Origin: an uncultured Opitutia bacterium
GTDB taxonomy: Bacteria > Verrucomicrobiota > Verrucomicrobiia > Opitutales > Opitutaceae
Direction: 5' to 3'
Length of the DNA: 58,602 nt
Assembly (NCBI GenBank): GCA_903872505.1
Contig: CAIQKV010000079.1
Coordinates: 1 to 58,602, forward strand
Below, piece by piece: positions 1-8,163 of the stretch. The position numbers were made by a program, and so were the translations under genes. How positions within the stretch are numbered: the stretch's first letter is position 1; every line of letters starts with the position of its first letter. Under the pieces are notes generated by a model. That model saw nothing but the letters and a program-made list of their open reading frames with translations. It did not search any database and had not been told where the DNA came from.

Positions 1-24
1 CCACTCGCTCACGCTCGCAGCTAC
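1..24. repeat. Partial copy of an interspersed palindromic repeat
   Basis: The first 24 bases match the right arm of the hairpin repeat at 24326-24349 with one difference. The left arm would lie outside the window, so this is one half of a second copy. It sits just downstream of the sialidase-like gene on the minus strand. That it is a mobile or REP-like repeat is inferred from its two occurrences. Confidence 0.6.
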
Positions 25-37
25 CATCGGAAATCCG

Positions 38-1201
38 CTACTTCCCATCCGCAATCTCCGGCAGCGGCCGCCAGCGGACGACGCCCATGTGGTAGCGGTA
101 GTGGGCCGGAATTCCGCGGCAGTAATACGCGGTGACGAGCGTGCCATCCGCCGCCACGACCGTGGAGGGATAGCCGCCGTCACGCCGCGGGTCCGCCCGC
201 TGCGGGTGGTCGGAGGAGGTTTCAAAATCCACCAGCACCATCGGCGCGCTCCAATTCCGCGCGGTCGCATCGCCGAACCGGACCGCCACACCCCACAGGC
301 CGGGGTTGCGCAGGCCGTAGCTCAGCAGGATGCGCCCGTCGGGCAGGCGCGTGAGGTCGGCCGGGTGCTGCCCGTTCAGCGTCAGCGGGCCCTCGGGCTG
401 CCACGTCGCGCCGCCGTCGGTCGAGCGGTACGCGTCGAGGCAGGAGTTCTCTGCGCCGCGCGCGGCGGCGAACAGGTCGCCGTTCGCCAGCCGGATCCAG
501 GTGGTCTCGTTGTGCGCGTGGTCCGTGGTCACCGGCCCGCGGCGGTGCCACGTCCGGCCGTGATCCGCGCTCGTGAAGAAAATGGGGTCGGAATAATAGA
601 GCATCGCGCCGAGTTCGCCACCCGGCAGCGACGAGATGCGGCCGAACGGGACCAGCGCGTTGCCCTTGGGCTCGAGCGGCTCGGTCAGCGCGGGATACCG
701 CTCCCACGTGCGGCCGCCGTCGTGCGACACCGCCGGCACGGCCTGCAGCGTGCGGGCGGCCTTGAACGGCGGGGTTTCCCCGAGGGTCGCCTCGTCGTCG
801 AGCGTGCCGGTCCACGGCGGCAGGTAGGGCCGCGGCCAGCCCGAGAGCAGCACGACATACGTGCCGTCGTCGGCCACGCCCGCCGCGGAATTCATCCGGT
901 TGAAGCCGGGGTCGTTCGGTACCGGCACGCCCGTGCGCTGCCACGTCCGCCCACCGTCAGCGCTGTTCCAGCACTCCGCCGCGCCCTGGACAAACCCGTG
1001 GTTCGGATGCGGCCAGATCAGGGCGGAAAGGTCCCCGTTTGGCAGCACCGAGAGCCGCGGCCAGGCGCACGCGCCATCCACGCCAATGTAGCGTTCGTAG
1101 AGCGGCAGTGCCGGCAGCGCGGCGGGCGCCGCCGCGACGGGCGCCAGCGGCGCGACGCCTCCGGCGGCCAGGACAATCAGCAGGCGGGTGAACGGATGCA
1201 T
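38..1201 (-). CDS. Secreted sialidase-like (BNR/Asp-box) protein
   Basis: A 387-residue protein whose ATG at 1201 opens onto a signal peptide (M-H-P-F-T-R-L-L-I-V-L-A-A-G-G, cleavage probably near A-A-A at 23-25); starting further upstream would bury this signal. Four Asp-boxes of the form S-x-D-x-G-x-T-W lie near residues 80, 159, 211 and 260, the mark of six-bladed sialidase-type propellers. The stretch W-P-R-L near residue 48 resembles the R-I/L-P region before the first Asp-box. The protein is probably periplasmic or extracellular. Substrate cannot be set: many environmental members of this fold do not act on sialic acid. It is transcribed away from the sugar-acid operon at 1401, so the 199-base gap between them may hold divergent promoters. 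Confidence 0.8.
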   Translation of the reverse strand: MHPFTRLLIVLAAGGVAPLAPVAAAPAALPALPLYERYIGVDGACAWPRLSVLPNGDLSALIWPHPNHGFVQGAAECWNSADGGRTWQRTGVPVPNDPGFNRMNSAAGVADDGTYVVLLSGWPRPYLPPWTGTLDDEATLGETPPFKAARTLQAVPAVSHDGGRTWERYPALTEPLEPKGNALVPFGRISSLPGGELGAMLYYSDPIFFTSADHGRTWHRRGPVTTDHAHNETTWIRLANGDLFAAARGAENSCLDAYRSTDGGATWQPEGPLTLNGQHPADLTRLPDGRILLSYGLRNPGLWGVAVRFGDATARNWSAPMVLVDFETSSDHPQRADPRRDGGYPSTVVAADGTLVTAYYCRGIPAHYRYHMGVVRWRPLPEIADGK

Positions 1202-1400
1202 GGGGCGCGGGGTTGACCGGCGGACGGTGCCGGACAGGCCACGGCTATACTTTTTCCCCCGTCGGGCGAGCGCAGAGTCGGCGCGGATCATTCAACCCGG
1301 ATTATTTGTGCGCTGAAGGTTGCCAAAGCGGCCCCCGCAATCTTCTCATCCCATCTGCCGCCGGCGTTTCCCCGCCACCCGCAGTCCTCCCCGCCACCCC

Positions 1401-2174
1401 ATGACGCTGAAAAATCGCACTGCCCTCATCATCGGCGGCGGCGCCGGCCTCGGGCGCGCCATCGCGCTCGCCTACGCCCGCGAGGGCGCCCGGCTGGCGG
1501 TCGCCGACCTCACCGCCGCCGCCGCGCAGGAGACGCTCGCCCTCGCCGGACGCGCCGGGGACGGCCTCGCCCTGGCGATGAACATCGCGCACCCGGCCGA
1601 GATTCGCGCCGGCGTGCTCGCCGTCACGCAGCGTTTTGGCACGCTCGACATCATGGTCAACTGCGCCGCCGTCTGCCTCGTCGACCCGCTCCTCGCCGTC
1701 ACCCCGGAGCGCTGGGATGCGGTTTTCAACGTCAACGCCCGCGGTGCGTTCTTCTGCATGACCGCCGCCGCCGAGGTGATGCTGCCCAAGAAATTCGGCC
1801 GCATCATCACCATCTCCACCCCCGCCACCCGGCTCGCCGTGCCGAACTTCGCCACCTACGGCGCGAGCAAGGCCGCCGTGGACAGCTTCACGAAATCCTG
1901 CGCCGCCGCCTGGGCGCCGCACGGCATCACCGTCAACACCATCGTGCCGGGCCGGATGACCGGCGGCATGGTGGACGCGCTCGACCGCGACCTCGCCAAG
2001 CTCACCGGCCAGGATCTCGCGGCGCTCGCCGAGTCGCGCACGAAGAGCCTGCCGATGCAGCGCCGCGTCGAGCCCGCCGAGGTGGCCAGCGCCGCCGTCT
2101 GGCTCGCCAGCGATGCCGCCGCCTACGTGACCGCCGAGCGTTTCAACTTCACCGGCGGCATGGAGCTGGGCTGA
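1401..2174 (+). CDS. SDR family NAD(P)-dependent oxidoreductase
   Basis: A 257-residue classical short-chain dehydrogenase. The ATG at 1401 places the nucleotide-binding glycines (G-G-G-A-G-L-G) at residues 12-18, where they belong. D36 at the end of the second strand suggests NAD(H) rather than NADP(H). The catalytic set is visible as S139, Y153 and K157 (Y-G-A-S-K). The usual N-N-A-G structural motif is altered to N-C-A-A near residue 87. It is the first gene of a run to 9594, with only 10 bases before the transketolase gene. The likely role is oxidation of a sugar or of a dehydrated sugar acid; the substrate is not readable from sequence. Confidence 0.85.
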   Translation: MTLKNRTALIIGGGAGLGRAIALAYAREGARLAVADLTAAAAQETLALAGRAGDGLALAMNIAHPAEIRAGVLAVTQRFGTLDIMVNCAAVCLVDPLLAVTPERWDAVFNVNARGAFFCMTAAAEVMLPKKFGRIITISTPATRLAVPNFATYGASKAAVDSFTKSCAAAWAPHGITVNTIVPGRMTGGMVDALDRDLAKLTGQDLAALAESRTKSLPMQRRVEPAEVASAAVWLASDAAAYVTAERFNFTGGMELG

Positions 2175-2184
2175 ATTTTCCCGG

Positions 2185-3021
2185 ATGAACGAACTTCCCC
2201 TCACCCGCGATCCCGCCGCGCTGCGCACCCGCGCCAAGGCCCTGCGCCGCCACGTGCTGCGCATGGCCGAGATCGTCGGCCAGGGCTATGTCGGCCAGGG
2301 GCTCGGCATCGCCGACGTGCTCACGGTGATTTATTTCTCCGAGCTGCGCACACGTCCCGCCGAGCCCGGCTGGGTTGACCGCGACCGGTTTGTCCTCTCC
2401 ACCGGCCACTATGCCATCGGCCTCTACGCCGCGCTCGCCGAGGCGGGCATCATCCCGGTCGCCGAGCTCGCCACCTACGGCGCGGACGGCTCGCGGCTCG
2501 AGATGTCCGCGCCCGAGACGACGCCCGGCGTCGAGATGACGGGCGGCTCGCTCGGCCACGGCCTGGCGCAGTCCGTCGGCATGGCGCTGGGCCTGCGGCT
2601 GCAGGGCCGCGACGCGCGCGTCTTCAACCTGCTCTCCGACGGCGAATGCCAGGAGGGCTCGACGTGGGAGGCCGCACTCGCCGGCGCGCACCACCGGCTC
2701 GACCGCCTCATCGCCATCATCGATTGCAACAACCAGCAGGCCGACGGCGCGCCGGCCAAGGTCATGGGCCTCGAGCCACTGCACGAAAAATGGGCCGCGT
2801 TCGGCTGGCACACGCAGCGCGTGAACGGGAATGATATTCCCGCCCTGCTTGCCGCCTTCACCCAGATCCGCGCCACGCCGGGCAAACCCCACGCGATCGT
2901 CGTCGACACGCTGATGGGCAAGGGCGTGAAGACCTTCGAGGAGCGCGAAAAAAACCACTTCATCCGCGTCGCGCCCGAGGAATGGGCGCTCGCCAACCGC
3001 CAGCTGGAGGAGTCCGCATGA
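2185..3021 (+). CDS. Transketolase, N-terminal (TPP-binding) subunit
   Basis: A 278-residue protein matching the N-terminal, thiamine-diphosphate-binding half of transketolase as a separate subunit. Visible motifs are G-G-S-L-G-H-G-L near residue 118 and the metal/diphosphate motif S-D-G-E-C-Q-E-G with the downstream N-N. The second half is encoded by the next gene, which overlaps by four bases (ATGA), so the subunits are translationally coupled and should form one active enzyme. Split transketolases are common in bacteria and archaea, often as specialised copies in catabolic operons. Its place between an SDR and two acid-sugar dehydratases argues for a dedicated catabolic role rather than the housekeeping pentose phosphate pathway. 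Confidence 0.88.
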   Translation: MNELPLTRDPAALRTRAKALRRHVLRMAEIVGQGYVGQGLGIADVLTVIYFSELRTRPAEPGWVDRDRFVLSTGHYAIGLYAALAEAGIIPVAELATYGADGSRLEMSAPETTPGVEMTGGSLGHGLAQSVGMALGLRLQGRDARVFNLLSDGECQEGSTWEAALAGAHHRLDRLIAIIDCNNQQADGAPAKVMGLEPLHEKWAAFGWHTQRVNGNDIPALLAAFTQIRATPGKPHAIVVDTLMGKGVKTFEEREKNHFIRVAPEEWALANRQLEESA

Positions 3022-4001
3022 GCACGCCCCCGCGCGGAGTCACCGGCAACATCCTCACGTCCGACGCCGCCGGCGCGGCCCGGACCGAGACCGCGCCTTT
3101 TGGCCACGCGCTCGTGCGGGCCGCGGAGCAGGACCCCCGCATCGTCGGGCTGACCGCCGACCTTGGCAAATACACCGACATCCACGTTTTTGCGGAAAAG
3201 TTCCCCGCGCGCTTTTTCCAGATGGGCATGGCCGAGCAGAGCCTCGTCGGCGCCGCCTGCGGGCTGGCGCGCACCGGTTGCGTGCCGTTCGCCACGACCT
3301 ACGGCGTGTTCGCCACGCGCCGCGCCTACGACTTCATCGCCATCGGCGCCGCGCTCGGCCGCGCCAACGTGAAGATCATCGCCGGCCTCCCCGGCCTCAC
3401 CACCGGCTACGGCGGCACCCACCAGGCCATCGAGGACCTCGCGCTCATGCGCAGCATCCCGGGACTCACGGTCATCGACCCCTGCGACGCCACCGAGACC
3501 GCGCAGGCCACCGCCGCCATCGCGCTGCACGACGGTCCCGTTTACATGCGGCTGCTCCGCGGCGTGGTGCCCGTCACGCTCGAGCCCCACAATAAATTCG
3601 AAATCGGGAAAGCCCGGCTCCTGCTCGATGGCACGGACGTCGCTTACATCAGCACCGGGCTCATGACCACCCGCACCCTCGAAGCCGCGCGCATCCTGGC
3701 CGCGACCGGCATCAAGGCCGCCGTACTCCATGTGAGCACGCTGAAGCCCTTCGACCGCGCCGCGGTGGGGGCCCTGCTCTCGCGCGTGCCGCGCGTCGTC
3801 ACCGCCGAGAACCACGTCGTCACCGGCGGCCTCGCGAGTGCCGTCGCCGACCTGGCGGTGGACGAGCGGCTTGCCATCCGCCTCAAGCGCGTGGGCATTC
3901 CCGACTGTTTCTGCGAGAGCGGCTCGCTGCCCTACCTTGCGGAGCGCTACGCCATGACCGCCGCGCACCTCGTCAAGGCGGCGCAGGAAATCCTGAAGTA
4001 A
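3018..4001 (+). CDS. Transketolase, C-terminal subunit
   Basis: A 327-residue protein matching the pyrimidine-binding and C-terminal domains of transketolase. The ATG at 3018 overlaps the TGA of the previous gene; an upstream in-frame start at 2982 would lie inside that gene. The conserved glutamate that activates the thiamine aminopyrimidine is in M-G-M-A-E-Q-S near residue 74. The C-terminal domain has the usual D-G-x-D-V-A-x-I-S-T-G and T-A-E-N-H motifs. With the N-terminal subunit it should move a two-carbon ketol unit between sugars. Only 10 bases separate it from the first dehydratase gene. Confidence 0.88.
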   Translation: MSTPPRGVTGNILTSDAAGAARTETAPFGHALVRAAEQDPRIVGLTADLGKYTDIHVFAEKFPARFFQMGMAEQSLVGAACGLARTGCVPFATTYGVFATRRAYDFIAIGAALGRANVKIIAGLPGLTTGYGGTHQAIEDLALMRSIPGLTVIDPCDATETAQATAAIALHDGPVYMRLLRGVVPVTLEPHNKFEIGKARLLLDGTDVAYISTGLMTTRTLEAARILAATGIKAAVLHVSTLKPFDRAAVGALLSRVPRVVTAENHVVTGGLASAVADLAVDERLAIRLKRVGIPDCFCESGSLPYLAERYAMTAAHLVKAAQEILK

Positions 4002-4011
4002 CACCCTTCCC

Positions 4012-5196
4012 ATGAAAATCACCCGGATCGAAACCTTCACCGTCAGCGGCGGCTGGAAGAATTTCCTCTTCGTCCACGTCCACACCGACACCGGCCTCGT
4101 CGGGCTCGGCGAGGGCACGCTGAACGGCTTCATCAAGACCACCGAGGCGGCCGTGCGCGAGCTGGAGCACCTCATGATCGGGCAGGATCCCCGGAACGTC
4201 GCCGCCCTCGCCAAGCGGCTGCTCGACAGCGTCTCGCTCGACGGCGGGCACATCCACCGCACCGCCATCGCGACCATCGAGGTCGCGTGCTGGGACATCC
4301 TCGGCCAGCACCTCGGCGTGCCGATCTGGCAGCTGCTCGGCGGCAAGGTGCGCGAAACCATCCTCGCCTACGCCAACGGCTGGTACCGCACCGAGCGCAC
4401 GCCCGCGCACTTCACCGCCGCGGCGGACAAGGTCGTCGCGCGCGGCTTCCACGCGCTGAAGGTTGACCCGTTCGGCACGGCGCAGGGCTTCATCAACGAT
4501 GATGCCCTCCAGCTCGCCTACGACATTCTCGCGTCCATCCGCGCGAAATATCCCAAGCTGCACATCCTGATCGACGTCCACGGCCGGTTCACCGAGGCCG
4601 ACGCCCTCCGCGCCGCCGAGAAGCTGGCCCCCATCGGCATCTACTGGTGGGAGGAGCCCACCACGCGCGAGCGCGAGGCCCCGGTCAACGCCGTCGCGCA
4701 CCGCTGCCCCATCCGCGTCGCCACCGGCGAGATGTACGACACCGTCGGGCAGTTCTACACCCTCGCGGAAGGCGGCGGCGTGAACATCTGGCAGCCCGAG
4801 CCGATGTCGCTCGGCGGGATCATGCCGACCCTCGCGGTCGCGCACCTCGCCGAGGCCCACGGCTCGTGGATCGCCCCGCACCAGAGCGGCGGCCCCGTCG
4901 CCACCGCCGTCTGCCTCCAGCTCGCCGCCTGCGTGCCGAATTTCCTCATCCAGGAAAACTTCGACATGTTCAACGACGCGTGGACGCACGACCTCGTCAC
5001 CTGGGCGCCGACGCTCAACCCCGCCAACGGCCACTTCTCGCTGCCCAGCACGCCCGGCCTCGGACTCAAGCTCAACCTCGACGTCGCCCGCGCCCACCCC
5101 TACGATCCCAAGGCGTACCTCAATGTCTTCGCCGAGGGCTGGGAAAAGCGCCTCGGCACCACCCCCGCCGCCAAAAAATCGCGCCGAAAGAAATAG
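4012..5196 (+). CDS. Mandelate racemase/muconate lactonizing family dehydratase, galactonate-dehydratase-like
   Basis: A 394-residue enolase-superfamily enzyme. The N-terminal capping domain begins M-K-I-T-R-I-E-T-F. In the barrel the three metal ligands are visible in I-D-V-H-G-R-F (Asp, followed two on by a catalytic His), W-W-E-E-P and A-T-G-E-M. The catalytic His of the His-Asp dyad is in I-A-P-H-Q-S-G. This D-x-H plus A-P-H pattern is typical of D-galactonate/sugar-acid dehydratases, which remove water from an aldonate to give a 2-keto-3-deoxy acid. The exact sugar acid is not known. The C-terminal tail is lysine/arginine rich (K-K-S-R-R-K-K), which is unusual and may be a lineage extension. 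Confidence 0.82.
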   Translation: MKITRIETFTVSGGWKNFLFVHVHTDTGLVGLGEGTLNGFIKTTEAAVRELEHLMIGQDPRNVAALAKRLLDSVSLDGGHIHRTAIATIEVACWDILGQHLGVPIWQLLGGKVRETILAYANGWYRTERTPAHFTAAADKVVARGFHALKVDPFGTAQGFINDDALQLAYDILASIRAKYPKLHILIDVHGRFTEADALRAAEKLAPIGIYWWEEPTTREREAPVNAVAHRCPIRVATGEMYDTVGQFYTLAEGGGVNIWQPEPMSLGGIMPTLAVAHLAEAHGSWIAPHQSGGPVATAVCLQLAACVPNFLIQENFDMFNDAWTHDLVTWAPTLNPANGHFSLPSTPGLGLKLNLDVARAHPYDPKAYLNVFAEGWEKRLGTTPAAKKSRRKK

Positions 5197-5261
5197 AGTT
5201 TTCGGCCCCCCGCCTCGATACCCCAAACCTGCCATGTTCTGCTTTGATTGTTGCCAGCATC

Positions 5262-5320
5262 GTGGCACGGGTCTCCCGACCCGTGATTCGTTTTCCCACG
5301 GGTCAGGAGACCCGTGCCAC
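5262..5320. repeat. Intergenic inverted repeat with nested palindromes
   Basis: Arms of 24 bases at 5262-5285 and 5297-5320 are reverse complements with one mismatch, separated by 11 bases. Each arm is itself partly palindromic (CACGGGTC facing GACCCGTG), so the RNA could fold as one long stem or as two small hairpins. It lies in the 135-base gap between the two dehydratase genes of an otherwise tightly packed operon, where it could stabilise or process the transcript. Its form resembles bacterial interspersed palindromic (REP-like) elements. Confidence 0.85.
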
Positions 5321-5331
5321 GTCCAGCCCAA

Positions 5332-6525
5332 ATGAAGCTCACGCGCATCGAGACGATTCGCTCGCCGGATTTTCCGAACCTGCTCTGGGTGCACCTGCAC
5401 ACGGACGACGGGCTCGTCGGGCTCGGTGAAACGTTCTACATCCCGGCCGCGGTCGAGGCGGTCATCCATGATTTCGCGGCGCCCCTGCTGCTCGGGCAGT
5501 CGGCCTTCGACCGCGAGCGGCACTGGCAGGCGCTGTTCTCCTACGCGAATTTCTTCGGCCACGCCGGCGCCGAGATGCGCGCCATCTCCGCGCTGGATAT
5601 CGCGCTGTGGGATTTGCTCGGCCAGCACACCCGGCAGCCCGTCCTGAATTTGCTCGGCGGCCAGACGCGGGACTCGATCCGCGTTTACAACACCTGCGTG
5701 GACACGCCCAAGTACGCCGACCAGACCGGCTTCCTGGAAAAACCCGGCGAGCTGGCGAAGTCGCTGCTCGCCCAGGGCATCACCGCGATGAAGGTCTGGC
5801 CGTGGGACCGCTTCGCGCCGCAGATGAAAGCCTCCACTATCACCGGCCCCGCCGGCTGGTCCGCCGTCGGCCCCGTCGGCCATGATCTGCTGCCCGAACA
5901 GCTCGCGCAGGGACTGTGGACCGTGCAGGAAATCCGCAAGGCGGTCGGCGACAAGATGCAGATCGCACTCGAGGGACACTCGCGCTGGGACGTGAATTGC
6001 GCCCTCCGCATCGCGCGCGCCGTCGAGCCCTACGACGTGATGTGGATGGAGGATTTCCTGCAGCCCGACAGCGCCCAGGATCTGGCCCGGCTCGTTCGCG
6101 AATCCCGCGTGCCGCAGACAGTCAGTGAGCGGCTCTTCACGCGCCACGCCTACCGCCGCATCCTCGATGCCGACGCCGCGCACGTGATCATGCCGGATGT
6201 GATCTGGACCGGCGGACTGAGCGAGGCGTTGAAAATCGCCACCCTCGCCGACACGCACCACCTCTCCATTGCGCCGCACGACTGCACCGGACCGGTCAAT
6301 CTTTTCGCCTGCCTCCACCTCTGCGCCGCCGTGCCCAACGCCATGATCATGGAAACCGTGCGAGGCTTCTGCGAGGGCTACTACCGCGAGGTCGCCACGC
6401 CCGACGTGCCGGTGTTGGGCGGCCGGGCGTTGCTCGACAAATTCGGCCCGGGCCTCGGCGTGAAATTGCGGCCTGAGTTTCTCGCCCGCGCCAACCTTCT
6501 CCGCCGCGTGTCCTCGCAGTCATGA
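5332..6525 (+). CDS. Mandelate racemase/muconate lactonizing family enzyme (second dehydratase)
   Basis: A 397-residue enolase-superfamily protein, distantly paralogous to the one at 4012. The start chosen is M-K-L-T-R-I-E-T-I at 5332, which matches the N-terminus of the paralogue. A barrel lysine is in A-M-K-V-W-P-W. The ligand motifs are A-L-E-G-H-S-R-W, W-M-E-D-F and T-V-S-E-R, and the catalytic His is in I-A-P-H-D-C-T-G. The first metal ligand is thus Glu where the paralogue and most of the family have Asp. It overlaps the next gene by four bases. It probably dehydrates a sugar acid, but the substituted ligand leaves room for another reaction. Confidence 0.8.
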   Translation: MKLTRIETIRSPDFPNLLWVHLHTDDGLVGLGETFYIPAAVEAVIHDFAAPLLLGQSAFDRERHWQALFSYANFFGHAGAEMRAISALDIALWDLLGQHTRQPVLNLLGGQTRDSIRVYNTCVDTPKYADQTGFLEKPGELAKSLLAQGITAMKVWPWDRFAPQMKASTITGPAGWSAVGPVGHDLLPEQLAQGLWTVQEIRKAVGDKMQIALEGHSRWDVNCALRIARAVEPYDVMWMEDFLQPDSAQDLARLVRESRVPQTVSERLFTRHAYRRILDADAAHVIMPDVIWTGGLSEALKIATLADTHHLSIAPHDCTGPVNLFACLHLCAAVPNAMIMETVRGFCEGYYREVATPDVPVLGGRALLDKFGPGLGVKLRPEFLARANLLRRVSSQS

Positions 6526-7361
6526 GCACGACCTCCTCACTCGCCTCCCGCATCGCCGCCACCCGCCCTGCCGCCGGCACGCTCGCCGCGTGGTGGCTCG
6601 GCGGTTCGGGTTTCATTTTCAAGACCCCCGCCGGCCGCCAGGTGTGGATCGACCCGTATCTTTCCGACGTCGTGAAGACGATGTTCGGGGTCGCCCGGGC
6701 GTTTCCGCCGCCGCTCACCGCCGCCGAGGCCGAGCCCGACGTCGTCATCAGCACGCACTGGCATGAGGACCACCTCGACCCGGGCTGCATCCCCGAGCTC
6801 GCCCGCCGCCGGCCCGAGGCGAAATTCATCATGTCGCCGGCGTCCATGTCGCACGCCGTTTCCTGGGGCCTGGCGCCATCGCGGATCACCCCCCTCGCAC
6901 CCGGGGCGACGCTCGACCTGGGCGACGTGAAGCTCACCGGGGTCGTTGCGCGGCACGAGGCCGGCGTGCCCGGCTGGGAAGTGCCGGACGCGTTCGGCGT
7001 GGTCCTCGATTTTGGCGGCGTGCGAATTTTTCACACGGGCGACACCGACTACGACCCGCGCATTCACCGCGCCCTCGCCGGGACTTCCCTCGCGCTCGCG
7101 ACGCTCTGCATCAACGGCTCGGTCGGCAACCTGAACGCCCACGAAGCCGCCCTGCTCGCGTGGCAGCTGGACACCCGCAGCGTCATCCCACACCACCACA
7201 TTCTCTGGTCGCGTCCGGCGGACAAGATCCCCGCCTTCGAGACGCTCGACCCCAACCTGTTCGCCACCACCTACCGCAAGCTCGGCGGCGCGGCGAACGT
7301 CATCCTTCCCGCCGTCAGCGCCGGCTACACCCTCACCGCCGCCGGCGCGCAGCCGGCCTGA
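6522..7361 (+). CDS. Metallo-beta-lactamase-fold hydrolase, UlaG-like lactonase
   Basis: A 279-residue metallo-beta-lactamase-fold protein. The metal-binding signature is T-H-W-H-E-D-H-L-D (H-x-H-x-D-H) near residue 84, with further ligands probably in H-T-G-D-T-D-Y and the histidine cluster P-H-H-H-I near residue 223. Overall layout resembles L-ascorbate-6-phosphate lactonase (UlaG) and related sugar lactonases. In this operon, opening a sugar lactone made by a sugar dehydrogenase would be a natural role, feeding the acid to the dehydratases upstream. Its ATG overlaps the stop of the dehydratase gene, so the two are translationally coupled. The lactonase function is inferred from family and context. 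Confidence 0.75.
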   Translation: MSTTSSLASRIAATRPAAGTLAAWWLGGSGFIFKTPAGRQVWIDPYLSDVVKTMFGVARAFPPPLTAAEAEPDVVISTHWHEDHLDPGCIPELARRRPEAKFIMSPASMSHAVSWGLAPSRITPLAPGATLDLGDVKLTGVVARHEAGVPGWEVPDAFGVVLDFGGVRIFHTGDTDYDPRIHRALAGTSLALATLCINGSVGNLNAHEAALLAWQLDTRSVIPHHHILWSRPADKIPAFETLDPNLFATTYRKLGGAANVILPAVSAGYTLTAAGAQPA

Positions 7362-7369
7362 ATCCTACC

Positions 7370-8149
7370 ATGCAAGGCATCGCCAACACTGGAGTTTTCA
7401 TCACGGGCGGCTGCGGCGACATCGGCCAGGCCGTCGCCAAGCGTTTTCTTGCCGCCGGCGCGCGCGTTGTGCTCGCCGACCTGCTGCCCCCGGCGCGGGG
7501 CCGCGCCGCCGCCCGCGCGCTGCACCCGGCCAACGCCGCCTATGTGCGCTGCGATGTCACGCGCGCTGCCTCCGTCGATCGTGCGCTGGCCGCCGCCCTG
7601 AAGTTCCTCGGCCGGCTCGACACCGCCATCTGCAACGCCGGCATGGTCGTCAACCAGCCCTTCGTGGACGTGACCGAACAGGCCTGGGCGCGCGTGCTCG
7701 CGGTCAATCTCACCGGCAGCTTTCTCACGGCCCAGCGCGCCGCGCGGCTGATGCTCCGCAATCGCCGCCGGGGCCACGCCCGCCGCGGCACGATCCTGTT
7801 CACCGGCTCGTGGGTGCAGGACACGCCGTGGCCGCAGGGCGCGGGCTACTGCACCAGCAAGGGCGGGCAGCAGATGCTCGCGAAGATCATCGCGCAGGAA
7901 CTCGCCCCGCACGGCATCACCGCCGCGATCGTCGCGCCCGGCATGGTCTACGCGGGCCTGACCAAGAAAATCTACGACCGCGACAAAAGCTTCGCGCGGA
8001 AGGTGGACAAGGTCGTGCCGCTGCTCCGCATGAGCACCGCCGAGGAGGTCGCGGGCAGTTTCCTTTTCCTGGCCAGCGACGACGGCGCCTACATCACCGG
8101 GGCCACGATCCTGGTGGACGGCGGCGCCACGCTCGGGCGCCGCGAATAG
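7370..8149 (+). CDS. SDR family oxidoreductase (second)
   Basis: A 259-residue short-chain dehydrogenase. The ATG at 7370 is eight bases after the previous stop and puts the Rossmann motif G-G-C-G-D-I-G-Q-A near residue 11. The N-A-G motif (I-C-N-A-G-M), the catalytic Ser in T-G-S-W-V, and Y-C-T-S-K are all present. The acidic residue in V-L-A-D-L suggests NAD(H). It is not a close paralogue of the SDR at 1401, so the two probably oxidise different intermediates of the same pathway. Confidence 0.83.
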   Translation: MQGIANTGVFITGGCGDIGQAVAKRFLAAGARVVLADLLPPARGRAAARALHPANAAYVRCDVTRAASVDRALAAALKFLGRLDTAICNAGMVVNQPFVDVTEQAWARVLAVNLTGSFLTAQRAARLMLRNRRRGHARRGTILFTGSWVQDTPWPQGAGYCTSKGGQQMLAKIIAQELAPHGITAAIVAPGMVYAGLTKKIYDRDKSFARKVDKVVPLLRMSTAEEVAGSFLFLASDDGAYITGATILVDGGATLGRRE

Positions 8150-8163
8150 CCCCGCTACCCGTC

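Noticed and set aside
38..1201. Naming the first gene as a neuraminidase
   Set aside because: Asp-boxes show the fold only; the arginine triad of sialidases could not be confirmed.
2475..6318. Long minus-strand frames under the transketolase and dehydratase genes
   Set aside because: They lie opposite well-supported enzymes and lack motifs or a plausible start region.
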